A stretch of DNA of 64,000 nt from Lachnospiraceae bacterium C1.1 (GTDB taxonomy: Bacteria > Bacillota > Clostridia > Lachnospirales > Lachnospiraceae): contig JAUISW010000001.1 of assembly GCA_030434875.1 (NCBI GenBank), forward strand, positions 2,057,501 to 2,121,500, read 5' to 3'. Positions 47,164 to 57,337 of the stretch are shown one piece after another. Each line of letters begins with the position of its first letter. Within the stretch, counting starts at the first letter, position 1. The position numbers and the translations under genes were made by a program. Below the pieces are notes generated by a model. That model did not search any database. It had not been told where the DNA came from and saw only the letters and a list, made by a program, of their open reading frames with translations.

Positions 47164-48537
47164 TCAGAACCTGAAATAAAGGAATGGATTGTAAACCGAA
47201 TCAACCAATAATATTACCGAAAGCCAGAATATAAGGAAGAGTACGACCATAACATGTACTCCTTTTTTGTGGTTCTCGTAATATTTTCTAAACAATGGCG
47301 TTGAAAATATGATCGCTCCCAAAAGGAAGTACCAGTATGTCTCAATATACTCAAGCGCATCTGTTCCCGGATTCCATGTAAACATCTGGCTTAAATAAAT
47401 TATTCCTTTTCCAAGTGATTCTGCTGCAAAAATAACCCATCCGCTTATTACAACTGTAAGCGTATATATTCTGGATAAAACATGTGACTTATCCAGGAAT
47501 TTCTTAAGAAAAAGTCTTTCTATCGAAAGAAGGATAAAGTAATAAAGACCCCATATGATGAAATTCCAGCCTGCCCCATGCCAGAAACCTGTTATAGCCC
47601 AGACAACAAACATATTGAGGTATGTTCTTACTGCACCTGCCCTGTTTCCTCCTAGAGGAATATAAATATATTCCCTGAACCATCCGGTGAGGGTCATGTG
47701 CCATCTTCTCCAGAATTCCGTAGCTGATCTGGCTATATAAGGATTGTCAAAGTTCTTCGGAAATTCAAATCCGAGCATTTCTCCAAGTCCGATCGCCATT
47801 AATGAATAACCGCTGAAATCAAAATATAACTGAAGCGAATAGGCGATCGCTCCGAGCCAGGCAAATCCTGTTGATATATTCGAATATCCCGCCGAGTCTG
47901 TAGCATTCCATATATTTCCAAGAGTATTTGCAAATATTACTTTCGCTCCAAGCCCCAATGTAAAAGTCTTAAAGCCATTCTCTATATGCTCTGCGGTTAT
48001 TTCTCTTGATTTAAGTGCATCTGCCACTTTTTCATATATTACAATAGGTCCTGCTATAAGCTGTGGAAACATTACCAGATAAGTTCCGAGATTCAATATA
48101 TTATTCTCGCATTCGCACTTACCCCTGTAAGCATCTATAACATATGACATTATCTGGAAAGTATAGAAGCTGATTCCCAGTGGAAGCGTTATCGTTGGTA
48201 CAGATATATTCGCTCCCGTAAAATCATTTATGCTCGTCATGATAAAGCCAAGATATTTAAATACGAAAAGCATTCCCACATCATAAAAAATCGCCAGCAG
48301 AAACATCAGCTTCCGCTGGAGAGTACCCTGTTCATATGAACACATTAGCCTTGCTATGACGTAATTTATAATTATGGAAAGAACTACAAGTACAAGGTAT
48401 CTGGGCTCTCCCCATCCATAAAAAACCAGACTCCCGGCAAAAAGCGCCAGATTTTTGAACTTAAAAGGAATCAGGTAATAAACTAAAAGAAAAACAGGTA
48501 AAAACCTGAATAAAAAGATCAACGAACTAAAAACCAT
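47164..48537 (-). CDS. MBOAT-family O-acyltransferase
   Basis: Membrane-bound acyltransferase of 457 residues with about ten hydrophobic segments, similar to AlgI/DltB. Signatures are LPLGISFYTFQIMSYVID, YFDFSGYSLMAIGL, EFWRRWHMTLTGWFREYIYIPLGG and TGFWHGAGWNFIIWGLYY with the conserved His. CAGGGGAG precedes the ATG at 48537. No dltA/C/D genes are near, so O-acetylation is likelier than teichoic acid D-alanylation. Confidence 0.92.
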   Translation of the reverse strand: MVFSSLIFLFRFLPVFLLVYYLIPFKFKNLALFAGSLVFYGWGEPRYLVLVVLSIIINYVIARLMCSYEQGTLQRKLMFLLAIFYDVGMLFVFKYLGFIMTSINDFTGANISVPTITLPLGISFYTFQIMSYVIDAYRGKCECENNILNLGTYLVMFPQLIAGPIVIYEKVADALKSREITAEHIENGFKTFTLGLGAKVIFANTLGNIWNATDSAGYSNISTGFAWLGAIAYSLQLYFDFSGYSLMAIGLGEMLGFEFPKNFDNPYIARSATEFWRRWHMTLTGWFREYIYIPLGGNRAGAVRTYLNMFVVWAITGFWHGAGWNFIIWGLYYFILLSIERLFLKKFLDKSHVLSRIYTLTVVISGWVIFAAESLGKGIIYLSQMFTWNPGTDALEYIETYWYFLLGAIIFSTPLFRKYYENHKKGVHVMVVLFLIFWLSVILLVDSVYNPFLYFRF

Positions 48538-48574
48538 AACTCTCCCCTGTCGAATAAACATATAGAGGCTGCAA

Positions 48575-48620
48575 AATATAATAAAACCTCTGCGCCATTA
48601 CAAAGTATAGCACAGAGGTT
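48575..48620 (-). terminator. glyA terminator
   Basis: AACCTCTG/CAGAGGTT stem (48585-48592 with 48613-48620), followed on the minus strand by TTATTATATTTT. Confidence 0.72.
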
Positions 48621-48641
48621 AGAAAAATAACACTTTATTTT

Positions 48642-49880
48642 TTAGTATAACGGATATTTGTCTGTAAGAGTCTTAACAATCTCACGTGCCTCAGCAACTT
48701 TATCCTTACCGCCAAGAACGATAAGTGAAATTGCACGTGCAACTTCATCACAGTCATCAGTATTGAAGCCTCTGGTGCTGACTGCCGGTGTTCCGAGACG
48801 GATTCCGGAAGTTACAAACGGTTTCTGAGGATCGTTAGGAATGGTATTCTTATTGGCTGTAATATGAGCCTCATCAAGAAGAGCCTCAACTTCTTTTCCT
48901 GTAAGTCCCTGAGGCTCAAGGTTAAGAAGCATAAGATGATTGTCTGTTCCACCGGAAACTATTGAAAGTCCACGGTTCATAAGGCCGTTTGCAAGAGCCT
49001 GTGCATTATCTATGATATTTTTTGCATAAGTCTTGAACTCAGGCTGAAGATCTTCCTTGAAGCAAACTGCCTTTGCAGCGATAACATGCATAAGCGGACC
49101 GCCCTGGATTCCGGGGAATACGCATTTATTAAACTTAAATTTATCAGCTGCCTCAGCACTTGAAAGAATAAGTCCTCCTCTGGGACCTCTTAAAGTCTTA
49201 TGTGTTGTAGTAGTAACTACATCTGCAATTCCGATAGGTGAAGGATGATATCCTGTAGCTACAAGTCCTGCAATGTGAGCCATATCTACCATGAGGTATG
49301 CACCAACTTCATCAGCTATCTCTCTGAACTTCTTGAAATCAATAGTACGCGCATAAGCCGAAGCTCCTGCTACGATCATCTTAGGCTTGCACTCTTTTGC
49401 AATCCTTAAAACTTCATCATAGTCAATGAATCCGTCATCATTTACACCATAAGGTACGCAGTTGAAATATGAACCTGAGAAGTTAACCGGTGAACCATGT
49501 GAAAGATGTCCGCCCTGGTCAAGATTCATTCCCATAAAAGTATCGCCCGGCTTCATCATAGCAAAGAAAACTGCCATATTTGCCTGAGCTCCTGAATGAG
49601 GCTGAACATTTACATATTCACATCCAAAGAGTTTCTTTGCTCTCTCTCTTGCGAGATCTTCCACAACATCTACACAGCCGCATCCTCCATAATATCTATG
49701 TCCCGGATATCCTTCTGCATATTTGTTTGTAAGCGGGCTTCCCATTGCAGCCATAACAGCCTTGCTTACCCAGTTTTCTGAAGCGATCAGTTCTATATGG
49801 CTATTCTGTCTTTCCTGTTCTTTCTCGATTGCCTCAGCGATTTCCGGATCGACCGAACGCAGTTCGTCCAATGAATACAT
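48642..49880 (-). CDS. glyA: Serine hydroxymethyltransferase
   Basis: PLP enzyme of 412 residues that interconverts serine and glycine and supplies one-carbon units. The lysine motif is [18 protein letters not shown], and [18 protein letters not shown] and [14 protein letters not shown] are clear. AAGGAGG before the ATG at 49880 decides the start over 49925. It is a single gene with its own promoter and terminator. Confidence 0.97.
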   Translation of the reverse strand: MYSLDELRSVDPEIAEAIEKEQERQNSHIELIASENWVSKAVMAAMGSPLTNKYAEGYPGHRYYGGCGCVDVVEDLARERAKKLFGCEYVNVQPHSGAQANMAVFFAMMKPGDTFMGMNLDQGGHLSHGSPVNFSGSYFNCVPYGVNDDGFIDYDEVLRIAKECKPKMIVAGASAYARTIDFKKFREIADEVGAYLMVDMAHIAGLVATGYHPSPIGIADVVTTTTHKTLRGPRGGLILSSAEAADKFKFNKCVFPGIQGGPLMHVIAAKAVCFKEDLQPEFKTYAKNIIDNAQALANGLMNRGLSIVSGGTDNHLMLLNLEPQGLTGKEVEALLDEAHITANKNTIPNDPQKPFVTSGIRLGTPAVSTRGFNTDDCDEVARAISLIVLGGKDKVAEAREIVKTLTDKYPLY

Positions 49881-49943
49881 GCTCTTCCTCCTTAAATTCT
49901 GCTCAAATATTTTACTTTTGCGCATTAACGCGACAACTCATTG

Positions 49944-49972
49944 ATTATAACATAGCACAATTTATTTGTTAA
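49944..49972 (-). promoter_or_regulatory. glyA promoter
   Basis: TTAACA (49967-49972), 17-bp spacer and an extended -10 TGTTATAAT (TATAAT 49944-49949). Confidence 0.72.
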
Positions 49973-50152
49973 GGCACTCCAGCGATAATTATTTTTTTAA
50001 CAAAGAAATATGCCCCTGATTTTTTAATAAAATGTTAACTGTATGTTAAAAAGTGCGCTCTATTTCCTTGAACCTCAATGGTATGTATGATAAAATCATT
50101 CATATCTTTGGGAAATCGACAGATATTCATATGTATGTCAGGAGAAAGTTAT

Positions 50153-50842
50153 ATGAAAAATTTTTTCAAGCGTTACTCTCATGCATGGATAATCATAGCC
50201 TATACTTTGATCTATATTCCATGGTTTATGTTTTTGGAGAAAAATGTAAAAAACTCATATCATATTATTCATATGGCTGTTGATGATATAATTCCTTTTT
50301 GTGAGTACTTTATAGTTCCATATTTGTTGTGGTTCTTTTATATTGCAGCAACAGTAATATATTTTATCTTTACAAATAAATCCGAATATAAAAAGCTTTG
50401 TGCTTTTCTGATAACGGGAATGACGGTTTTCCTTTTGGTATCAACCTTTTATCCTAACGGTGCAACACTGAGACCGACAGTATTCCCTCACAACAATTTT
50501 TTCACGAGACTTGTTATTCAGCTTTACAGTAGAGATACTCCAACGAATATTTTTCCGAGCATTCATGTTTATAATTCACTCGGATGCTACTTTGCAATAA
50601 GTACTTCGGAAAAGCTTTCGAAAAATAAACCTGTACTTATCTCGTCATTTATACTTACTTTTTCGATAATACTTGCGACAATGTTCTTAAAGCAGCATTC
50701 AGTATTTGATGTTATAACGGCATTTGCACTTTCAACCTTTATGTACTTTGCAATTTATGTTGTTGATTATAACAGCATTGCAGAACGCACAACATCATCC
50801 AAAGTTAGTCAGAGAAGTTTATTCAGAAGAAATCAGGCATAA
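50153..50842 (+). CDS. PAP2-family membrane phosphatase
   Basis: Membrane protein of 229 residues with about six hydrophobic segments. The lipid phosphatase pattern is present as FPSIHVYNSLGC (PSxH) and LKQHSVFDVITA (HSxxD). Members dephosphorylate lipid phosphates such as phosphatidic acid or undecaprenyl pyrophosphate. AGGAGA at 50140-50145 sets the ATG at 50153. It is a single gene. Confidence 0.83.
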   Translation: MKNFFKRYSHAWIIIAYTLIYIPWFMFLEKNVKNSYHIIHMAVDDIIPFCEYFIVPYLLWFFYIAATVIYFIFTNKSEYKKLCAFLITGMTVFLLVSTFYPNGATLRPTVFPHNNFFTRLVIQLYSRDTPTNIFPSIHVYNSLGCYFAISTSEKLSKNKPVLISSFILTFSIILATMFLKQHSVFDVITAFALSTFMYFAIYVVDYNSIAERTTSSKVSQRSLFRRNQA

Positions 50843-50843
50843 A

Positions 50844-50884
50844 AAAAAATCCATTTTGAGCTAAAACTCAAAATGGATTTTTTT
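50844..50884. terminator. Bidirectional terminator
   Basis: A long perfect stem (ATCCATTTTGAG with CTCAAAATGGAT) flanked by A- and T-runs, between the convergent PAP2 and GT2 genes. Confidence 0.87.
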
Positions 50885-50888
50885 ATGT

Positions 50889-51908
50889 TTAGTTAAAACC
50901 AACAAACCAGTGAACCAGCTTATAACCACCAATCGATATCTTACGTCCGGGCTTACCCGGAAGATTTACACTGCTTCCAAGTATTCCGTTTCTTATCTTT
51001 AAATAGAGCCAGAAATCTCTTTCCTTAAGGTATTTCCAAAGGTCGCGCTTCTTTTCAAGCGCTTCTTTACTGTCAGCTCTTATAAGCATTATCGATGATA
51101 CACACATCATAATATCAAGGTAACTGATCATATATCTTCTAAGCTTACCTCCCGGTATATTCATCGAGGTGAAATAATCTATCATAAGCTTATTAACTCT
51201 GATCTGCTGATCAACCCTGCCTATCATTACTTTCTCATTTACGGATTGATCATCTCTTCCGATAAAGTAACGGTAGAAGTTGACATTCAGGTAGTAAATT
51301 GTCTTAACATACGGAAGCGGTTCAAAAACAAAAATATTATCAACATAGAATGTATGTGACGGAAGAACCATTCCCGAATCTCTTAAAAGCTTGGTTCTGT
51401 AAATTACAGAATGCATAAGAAGATACTGTCCCTTGTGGAATATACCTATCTTATCCCAGGTAACCATCTTCTCTACAGGAAGAGCAAAACGATATGTCAT
51501 TACCTTTTTACGTTTTGCACCCTGCTTTTCATATACGAAATTGCAGACCATCATATCAAGAGTCGTTTCACCGTAGATCATTTCCTTTAATGTTTCAAGT
51601 ACTTTCATATAAGCATCATGATCTACCCAGTCATCAGAATCCACAACCTTGAAATATAAACCCTGCGCATTTCTTATTCCGGTATTTACAGCCTCTCCAT
51701 GACCTCCGTTCGGCTGATGGATCGCCCTGCAGATTCCCGGATATTTTCTCTCATATTCATCTGCTATTTCTGCTGTATTATCTTTTGTAGATCCATCATC
51801 TACTATAAGTATCTCGACCTCGTCCCCTCCGGCCAGTAATGTATCAATGCAATGTCTCATATATGCGGCTGAATTATAACACGGTACCGCAAACGATAAA
51901 ATCTTCAT
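50889..51908 (-). CDS. Family 2 glycosyltransferase
   Basis: GT-A fold enzyme of 339 residues. SFAVPCYNSAAYM, LIVDDGSTKDNT and the metal motif VDSDDWVDHD are present. The acceptor-side half (about 150-339) is not recognisable. It has no membrane segment, so it probably acts on the cytoplasmic face on envelope glycans. It ends the gene run from comEC to here. Confidence 0.9.
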   Translation of the reverse strand: MKILSFAVPCYNSAAYMRHCIDTLLAGGDEVEILIVDDGSTKDNTAEIADEYERKYPGICRAIHQPNGGHGEAVNTGIRNAQGLYFKVVDSDDWVDHDAYMKVLETLKEMIYGETTLDMMVCNFVYEKQGAKRKKVMTYRFALPVEKMVTWDKIGIFHKGQYLLMHSVIYRTKLLRDSGMVLPSHTFYVDNIFVFEPLPYVKTIYYLNVNFYRYFIGRDDQSVNEKVMIGRVDQQIRVNKLMIDYFTSMNIPGGKLRRYMISYLDIMMCVSSIMLIRADSKEALEKKRDLWKYLKERDFWLYLKIRNGILGSSVNLPGKPGRKISIGGYKLVHWFVGFN

Positions 51909-51911
51909 TAG

Positions 51912-52415
51912 TTATCCCCTTAACCTCGTAGTTTCATAAGATTCCTGCATAAGCAGAATTTCCTTTATCTGTCTGTATCTTTCCTCCAGCGGAAGTTTGT
52001 CAACCTCTGTATCCAGCGAGACCGCAATGGCATCTATGATCTCGTCGGTGATACTCGCTCTCATTCTGTCAAATATAACAAGTTTTTCTGCATAGGTCTC
52101 TGCATCCAGAAACTCCAGAAGCATGGGCGGAACTGTATCAAGTCCGTCATCTTCCTCTTGAGCGCTCTTTAATTCCTTAGGCGCATCAGCAATCTTTTCA
52201 AATCTGTATTCCTGCTTTACATCCGGATATTTTTCTCTGTCAACCTGACTCATGAACATAGTCAGCGGTCTGGCAAATATTTTTTCCGGACTTTTTACGG
52301 GAAAATATATAACAAGTTCTTCCATTGTTTCGGAATGTCTTGCAATCGCCACTATTTCATACTCTGCCCCCTTGAAATGCCTGTACTTCTCTCCTTTTAC
52401 GGGTATGTCTCTCAA
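51912..52415 (-). CDS. DUF1653 domain protein
   Basis: A 167-residue protein. The first 70 residues match DUF1653 (GEKYRHFKGAEYEIVAIARHSETMEELVIY, then RPLTMFM), a small beta domain of unknown role. The C-terminal 90 residues are helical and not recognised. It sits 5 bp after holA and 3 bp before the GT2 gene, so it is translationally close to both. Confidence 0.82.
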   Translation of the reverse strand: MRDIPVKGEKYRHFKGAEYEIVAIARHSETMEELVIYFPVKSPEKIFARPLTMFMSQVDREKYPDVKQEYRFEKIADAPKELKSAQEEDDGLDTVPPMLLEFLDAETYAEKLVIFDRMRASITDEIIDAIAVSLDTEVDKLPLEERYRQIKEILLMQESYETTRLRG

Positions 52416-52420
52416 AACTT

Positions 52421-53410
52421 CTACACCGCCTCTCTCTGACTCAGGTCTGCTATTATCAGCTCAACACTGAGTGTATCCGTAATTTTTCCGGTCTTAACGG
52501 CTTCTTCCATTTCAACACACTTTTCTATAGCAGATCTAAGCCTTTCAGGCGTAAATCTTGCCGCTGCCTCCTGGTACTTTCCAACCGTGAAGAACGGCTT
52601 TCCTATAGCTGCTGCGATAGCCTTTCTGTCTCTGGTCGTCCTGCTGACCTCTTTGGTTGCCAGCAGTGCAGCAAATTCCCGGACTATCAGAAAAAGAATT
52701 CTCATTGCAGGTTCCTTTGCGGATAGCATTTCTCCGTAAAGTTCCATTGCCTTCTTCCTGTGACCTCCCGATACTGCGTCTACCAGATCAAAGACCGTAT
52801 TTGAAAGATGTATTGAACAGATTGCCTCTATATCGGAATCCTCTATAACTTCTCGCTCTCCACAATATGCAACAAGCTTATCCATTTCAGATTCCAGAGT
52901 ACACATGCTGTTTCCTACTCTTGCAATAAAAAAATCCACAGACGAGCTGCGAATTTTTTTACCGTTTTTCTGAAACGAAGCAGCCACCCATTTTCTTAGC
53001 TGGCTTTCCTCCGGTGTCTTCAATTCCTCAGCACAACCATATTTCGATACAGCTTTATACATCTTTCCGCGCTTATCAACTTCATTTTCAATGAAAACGA
53101 TACAGGTTTCTTCAGGAACATTTTTTAAATATTCCGCCAGTTCCTCGTTCGACTTCTTAAAAAATCCGCTTTCTTCAACGATTATAAGCCTCTTCTCTAC
53201 CATAAACGGCATTGTATCGGCTAAATCGATAAGCTCCTTTGTATCGATCGCACTTCCGGAAAACACCGTGAAATTCATGTTGTCTCCGTCTGCAGCAAGT
53301 GCTGATTTGAAACGTTTCTTATAAAGACCTTTAAGATAACTCTCCTCTCCATAAAGAAGATAGCTGCTCTTAAATGTCCTGTTTTTTATATCATCAGCTG
53401 TCTGTCCCAT
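52421..53410 (-). CDS. holA: DNA polymerase III delta subunit
   Basis: Clamp-loader subunit of 329 residues. N-terminal segments KSSYLLYGEESYLKGLYKKRF and FMVEKRLIIVEESGFF, and the C-terminal lid/collar helices, match HolA. It follows a comEC-containing run, as in many Firmicutes. The ATG at 53410 is preferred over 53446, though its Shine-Dalgarno is close (AAGG 3-4 nt away). Confidence 0.92.
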   Translation of the reverse strand: MGQTADDIKNRTFKSSYLLYGEESYLKGLYKKRFKSALAADGDNMNFTVFSGSAIDTKELIDLADTMPFMVEKRLIIVEESGFFKKSNEELAEYLKNVPEETCIVFIENEVDKRGKMYKAVSKYGCAEELKTPEESQLRKWVAASFQKNGKKIRSSSVDFFIARVGNSMCTLESEMDKLVAYCGEREVIEDSDIEAICSIHLSNTVFDLVDAVSGGHRKKAMELYGEMLSAKEPAMRILFLIVREFAALLATKEVSRTTRDRKAIAAAIGKPFFTVGKYQEAAARFTPERLRSAIEKCVEMEEAVKTGKITDTLSVELIIADLSQREAV

Positions 53411-53449
53411 GCCCTTTATCTTCTCACAGGTTCGGCTTTCCGTCAAGTC

Positions 53450-54049
53450 TTACTGGATATACCAGCTGCTGAAAGATACTCCTACTATAAACTCTGAATC
53501 ATACATTTTTTTGAGCTCTTTAAGGATCGCATCCTGCACATCTTTGACCTCCATTGCGCTTATTTCAGAATATGTATATCCTCCGATCACCTTATTGACC
53601 ATATCCTTTATAAGACCTTCATTTGTTGCCAGAGTTGCAGAATAAGTCTCATAATCTTCATCTGTCGAGTTAAGAGAAAGAACCACTCCGACCTGAACAT
53701 AATGATCTTTTTTTGAATCCGGATCCGCCAGAAGTTTTATCGTCTGCTGATCAGAAAGGTTGAAAGCTACTATATCAGCTATCGAATAGTTAGAATTTGC
53801 TCCTTCAGCCGGGCTTTCTTCCTCTTCTTCGACATACTCGGTTCCTTCTAATGCAGCTATTTTCTTTTTTGCGTCCTTAAGTTCATCGGAGAGTCCGCGA
53901 TAATCTTTCTGACTTTCTTCCAGCAATGCAAGCGTATCTGTATATGCCTTATGCTCTATATTCATTCTTACTGCGAAAAATATTATTGCAGCAAGCATCA
54001 GCGCAAAAACAATTGCCATCACCAACAATGCCATTTTCTTAAATCTCAT
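53450..54049 (-). CDS. FliL-like membrane protein
   Basis: A 199-residue protein with one N-terminal membrane segment (about 7-27), a coiled coil (about 38-70), an acidic linker and a C-terminal domain. The end (HYVQVGVVLSLNS, then VKDVQDAILKELKKMYDSEF and SFSSWYIQ) resembles FliL, which stabilises flagellar stators. No flagellar genes lie around it, so a different envelope role is possible. The match is by pattern only. Confidence 0.6.
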   Translation of the reverse strand: MRFKKMALLVMAIVFALMLAAIIFFAVRMNIEHKAYTDTLALLEESQKDYRGLSDELKDAKKKIAALEGTEYVEEEEESPAEGANSNYSIADIVAFNLSDQQTIKLLADPDSKKDHYVQVGVVLSLNSTDEDYETYSATLATNEGLIKDMVNKVIGGYTYSEISAMEVKDVQDAILKELKKMYDSEFIVGVSFSSWYIQ

Positions 54050-54111
54050 CTGACAGATCCTCCTCGTTTATATTAAAGCTTCTCTTTTTATTATCGGTGA
54101 AATCAGAAGCC

Positions 54112-55119
54112 TTATTTAGTCCGCCTTTGGATAAAATAAAGTGCACAGAGTCCTGTCATAAAAACCGATGCTCCAACCGCTGCCGCTGTCCTCATTCTTC
54201 CTTTTGCTGCCTTAGGGGATATGAGTTTTTTAGAAAGGATATCATAAACCGCGTCTTCGTCTTCCTTATCATCAACCTGTCCCATTATTTTTTCAATATA
54301 CCGGGCGGCATCCTCATCTATCAGCGCTCCGAATCCTGACAGTATTTTTTTCTTAAAACTCGTAAAAAATCCTCTTTCTTCATCTGCTTCTGCCTGAGCT
54401 TCCATTTTTCTCAAAAATTTTTCTTCACCTGCACTTTCTGATCTATCAGTTATTGCTGCTTTCTCATCTATATAAATAACTCCTGCATTTTCCTGAATCT
54501 CCTGCAAGGGAAATTTCAATTCAGAGATTTTTTTCTTTTCTATAAGATTTCCCGGTTTATAGCTGTAATTGTCTGTCGCCTTAGCTGCCTGTCTTTTAAT
54601 AATACTGTTTATTTCAACAGTCTCCGATACCTCGATTCCGTCTTTATCCGAAGCCTTTATCGTATAAGTTCCATTTTCCGGAAATTCTATCTCATACCTT
54701 TTACCTTTGCCTTCTTTCTCAAAGCCCAGACTTCTCTCATTAAGTTCTCCAGCCTCTATTTTCATATTGTTTTTCTTATATTCAATCTTGTAATTTCCTT
54801 TATTCAATCGGTCATTAATCTCAATAGAGGCTTTGATCTTTCCCTTAGTATACCTGACCTGATCTCTGCTTACTGTCATAAAGATCTGATTTTCTTCCTT
54901 TTTATTCTCTGAATCCGATGAATTTTCCGATCGGCTTTCTTCTTTTGAGTTTTCAGAATCAGTTTTATCACAGGAATTTTCCGATCTGGAATTTTCTGAC
55001 CTGCTTATTCCGTCTAAGGTCTCTGTCATACCATTTACAGGGTTCATCGTCATCATTAATGTCGCAGCAGACAATGCCGCTGCCGCCTTAATTCTGTCTT
55101 TTGTTAATAATCGTTTCAT
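54112..55119 (-). CDS. Exported/membrane hypothetical protein with SEN repeats
   Basis: A 335-residue protein of unknown function. It has a signal peptide-like N-terminus, a low-complexity stretch (about 37-77) of repeated SRSENS/DSENS units, a beta-rich middle (about 80-170) containing YTIKASDKDGIEVSE that looks Ig-like, and a C-terminal membrane segment (about 308-330) with a basic tail. It lies between comEC and the FliL-like gene in the same run. It may be a surface-anchored envelope protein. Confidence 0.72.
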   Translation of the reverse strand: MKRLLTKDRIKAAAALSAATLMMTMNPVNGMTETLDGISRSENSRSENSCDKTDSENSKEESRSENSSDSENKKEENQIFMTVSRDQVRYTKGKIKASIEINDRLNKGNYKIEYKKNNMKIEAGELNERSLGFEKEGKGKRYEIEFPENGTYTIKASDKDGIEVSETVEINSIIKRQAAKATDNYSYKPGNLIEKKKISELKFPLQEIQENAGVIYIDEKAAITDRSESAGEEKFLRKMEAQAEADEERGFFTSFKKKILSGFGALIDEDAARYIEKIMGQVDDKEDEDAVYDILSKKLISPKAAKGRMRTAAAVGASVFMTGLCALYFIQRRTK

Positions 55120-55126
55120 ACTTTTC

Positions 55127-57337
55127 CTAAATACTCCTTATATATTCGTAGATTTTCATATGTTTTCCGTCTGTTTCTGCAGTTATCGCACCGACGTCTT
55201 TTGTTATATAAATATCTGCCCTCCTCTCTTCAAGCTTTTCAATTGTTTCAGAATGCGGGTGACCATATTTATTTTTTCTGCCACATGAAATAAATGCGTA
55301 TCGTGGCTTTATAATATCTAAAACTTCCTCCGGTGAAGAATTTCTAGAGCCATGATGTGCAACCTTAAGGATCGTATAACTCCCCTTAAGTGAATTTACG
55401 AGTGCCTTTTCATTTTCTCCCTGCACATCTCCTGTCAGAAGAAGTGAAAAGTCCCTGTATCTTACGGATAAAACCGTCGAATAAGAATTTGCATCCTCCG
55501 TAACCGCTTTTTCTGCCGGGTTCAGACACTCCACCGTCATTTCTCCATCATTAAACCTGTCTCCTTTCTTTATAATTCTGAGCTCCGTCCCTTTCTTCCG
55601 GGCAAGCTCTACAAGCTTTGTATAAGCTTCATCCGGCTCCGCAATATCCGGCAGGACCAGCGTCTCTATCCTTAACCCCTCTCCGTTTTCCATCTCCAAC
55701 AATTCTATGAATCCATTAATATGATCCGCATCAGAATGTGTCATAAATGCCATGTTTATTTTTGAAACTCCCATTGATTTAAGAGCCGGAACCACCTTAT
55801 ATTTAGCTATTTCTTTTTCATCAGTACTTCCGCAGTCGACCATGTAAGTAATCCCCGACGGACTTCTGATGAAATTACAGTCTCCCTGACCTATATCCAG
55901 CATCATGTAGCGAAAACGTGTATTCGGATTAAAGAAAATAACCCCCATCATCAGCAATATTCCAACTGCCATTAACCTTCTTTTTTTCTTCTTATCCTCA
56001 ATCCTATCCTTAATAAAAAGAAACAAGAGCAGGATCATGTAATAAATAACTATCCTCCATATTGCAGGTCGTCCTGCCACCAGCACGCAACCATCAGCCC
56101 TTGCAAAGAAAGATGATGTTATTTTGTATATCATCAATATCAAATGACATATCCCTGCCGGCATAAAAACGAACGGCAGCCCTGTCCAGGAGCAAAACGC
56201 AAGCAAAATAGCCGCTATCATGAGAACCGTCATAAGAGGCACGATTATAAGATTTAAGAAAACCGAAAATATAGGGATCTGATAAAAGAAATAAAGAACT
56301 ATCGGAAATGTAAATACAGTGACCGAAAGACTCATGAATGCTGCCGAAAAGGCTTTTGGAACTTTTATATTTCCCATAAGCGCAATTCCTGTAACAGCTC
56401 CGAAAGACAGGAGAAAACCTGCATCCATGCAAAGCATCGGCTGAAGCAAAAGTATTATTATCATAGAAAATGACATTGCTGAAAGCAGGTCATAACTTCT
56501 GCCTATTAATTCTGCCGTAATGCAGGTTCCAAGCATTATTGATGCTCTGACGACCGATGCCGATCCACCTGTCATCTCCGCATAAGATAAAATAATAAAA
56601 AAGCTCAAAATAACGGCAATGATCCTTTTTAACTTAAATCTGAGCAAAAGCCTGTAAAATCCTAAACCTATTATTGATACATGCAACGCAGAAATCGAAA
56701 GAATATGTGATATCCCTGCTCTTTTGTAAATATCTTTTATATCACTGTCAAGGCTCGTTTTCTCACCTAAGAGCATTGCTTTTATAACTCCTGCATCCTC
56801 TTCTGAAAGGCAGGTGTCATAAAGGACCGCTGTTCTTTCCCGTATTTGCTTTAAGACTTCAGGGAAATATTTATAGTATTTTCCTTTTTCTTCTATTTTT
56901 GCATCCATTAATGCTATATCTATTCCATGTATCGCACGGTAAAAGGCCATATCAAACTGTCCGGGATTACGGGAACGTTCAAATGAATAAAGCTTTCCTC
57001 TGATCCTTAAAGCCTGACCAATACACGGAAGGTTATTATCAGAAATAGAAATATCTGTATAGCAAAGTGCTCCTCTTAAATATTCAGTTTTATTTTGGGA
57101 TTTTTTATCGTCCGTGGGATTTGAAATTATACGGACTTTTTGAATTTGAACTACTAATGAATCGTTTTTATAATATCTGTCGGATACCCTGCCCTCAACT
57201 ATGCAGGGATATCCGGCTCTGTCTCCTGCGTCATATATCTCAGGCGGATGCAGCAGGCATAATAAGCGCACCAGCCCGAAGACTATGACAGCCATCCATG
57301 CAAGTGGTCTTTTCAGAACTTTTTCACTTCCTTTCAA
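55127..57337 (-). CDS. comEC: ComEC/Rec2 competence channel protein
   Basis: Polytopic protein of up to 736 residues, predicted to move DNA into the cell during transformation. The N-terminal OB-like domain has EGRVSDRYYKNDSLVVQIQ, the Competence core has LSISALHVSIIGLGFYRLLLRF, and the C-terminal metallo-beta-lactamase-like domain has LDIGQGDCNFIRSP, MTHSDADHINGF and KVAHHGSRNSS. The start is uncertain: TTG at 57337 overlaps the GerMN gene, and a CTG at 57316 has AAGGAAG upstream. comEA is nearby. Confidence 0.93.
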   Translation of the reverse strand: MKGSEKVLKRPLAWMAVIVFGLVRLLCLLHPPEIYDAGDRAGYPCIVEGRVSDRYYKNDSLVVQIQKVRIISNPTDDKKSQNKTEYLRGALCYTDISISDNNLPCIGQALRIRGKLYSFERSRNPGQFDMAFYRAIHGIDIALMDAKIEEKGKYYKYFPEVLKQIRERTAVLYDTCLSEEDAGVIKAMLLGEKTSLDSDIKDIYKRAGISHILSISALHVSIIGLGFYRLLLRFKLKRIIAVILSFFIILSYAEMTGGSASVVRASIMLGTCITAELIGRSYDLLSAMSFSMIIILLLQPMLCMDAGFLLSFGAVTGIALMGNIKVPKAFSAAFMSLSVTVFTFPIVLYFFYQIPIFSVFLNLIIVPLMTVLMIAAILLAFCSWTGLPFVFMPAGICHLILMIYKITSSFFARADGCVLVAGRPAIWRIVIYYMILLLFLFIKDRIEDKKKKRRLMAVGILLMMGVIFFNPNTRFRYMMLDIGQGDCNFIRSPSGITYMVDCGSTDEKEIAKYKVVPALKSMGVSKINMAFMTHSDADHINGFIELLEMENGEGLRIETLVLPDIAEPDEAYTKLVELARKKGTELRIIKKGDRFNDGEMTVECLNPAEKAVTEDANSYSTVLSVRYRDFSLLLTGDVQGENEKALVNSLKGSYTILKVAHHGSRNSSPEEVLDIIKPRYAFISCGRKNKYGHPHSETIEKLEERRADIYITKDVGAITAETDGKHMKIYEYIRSI

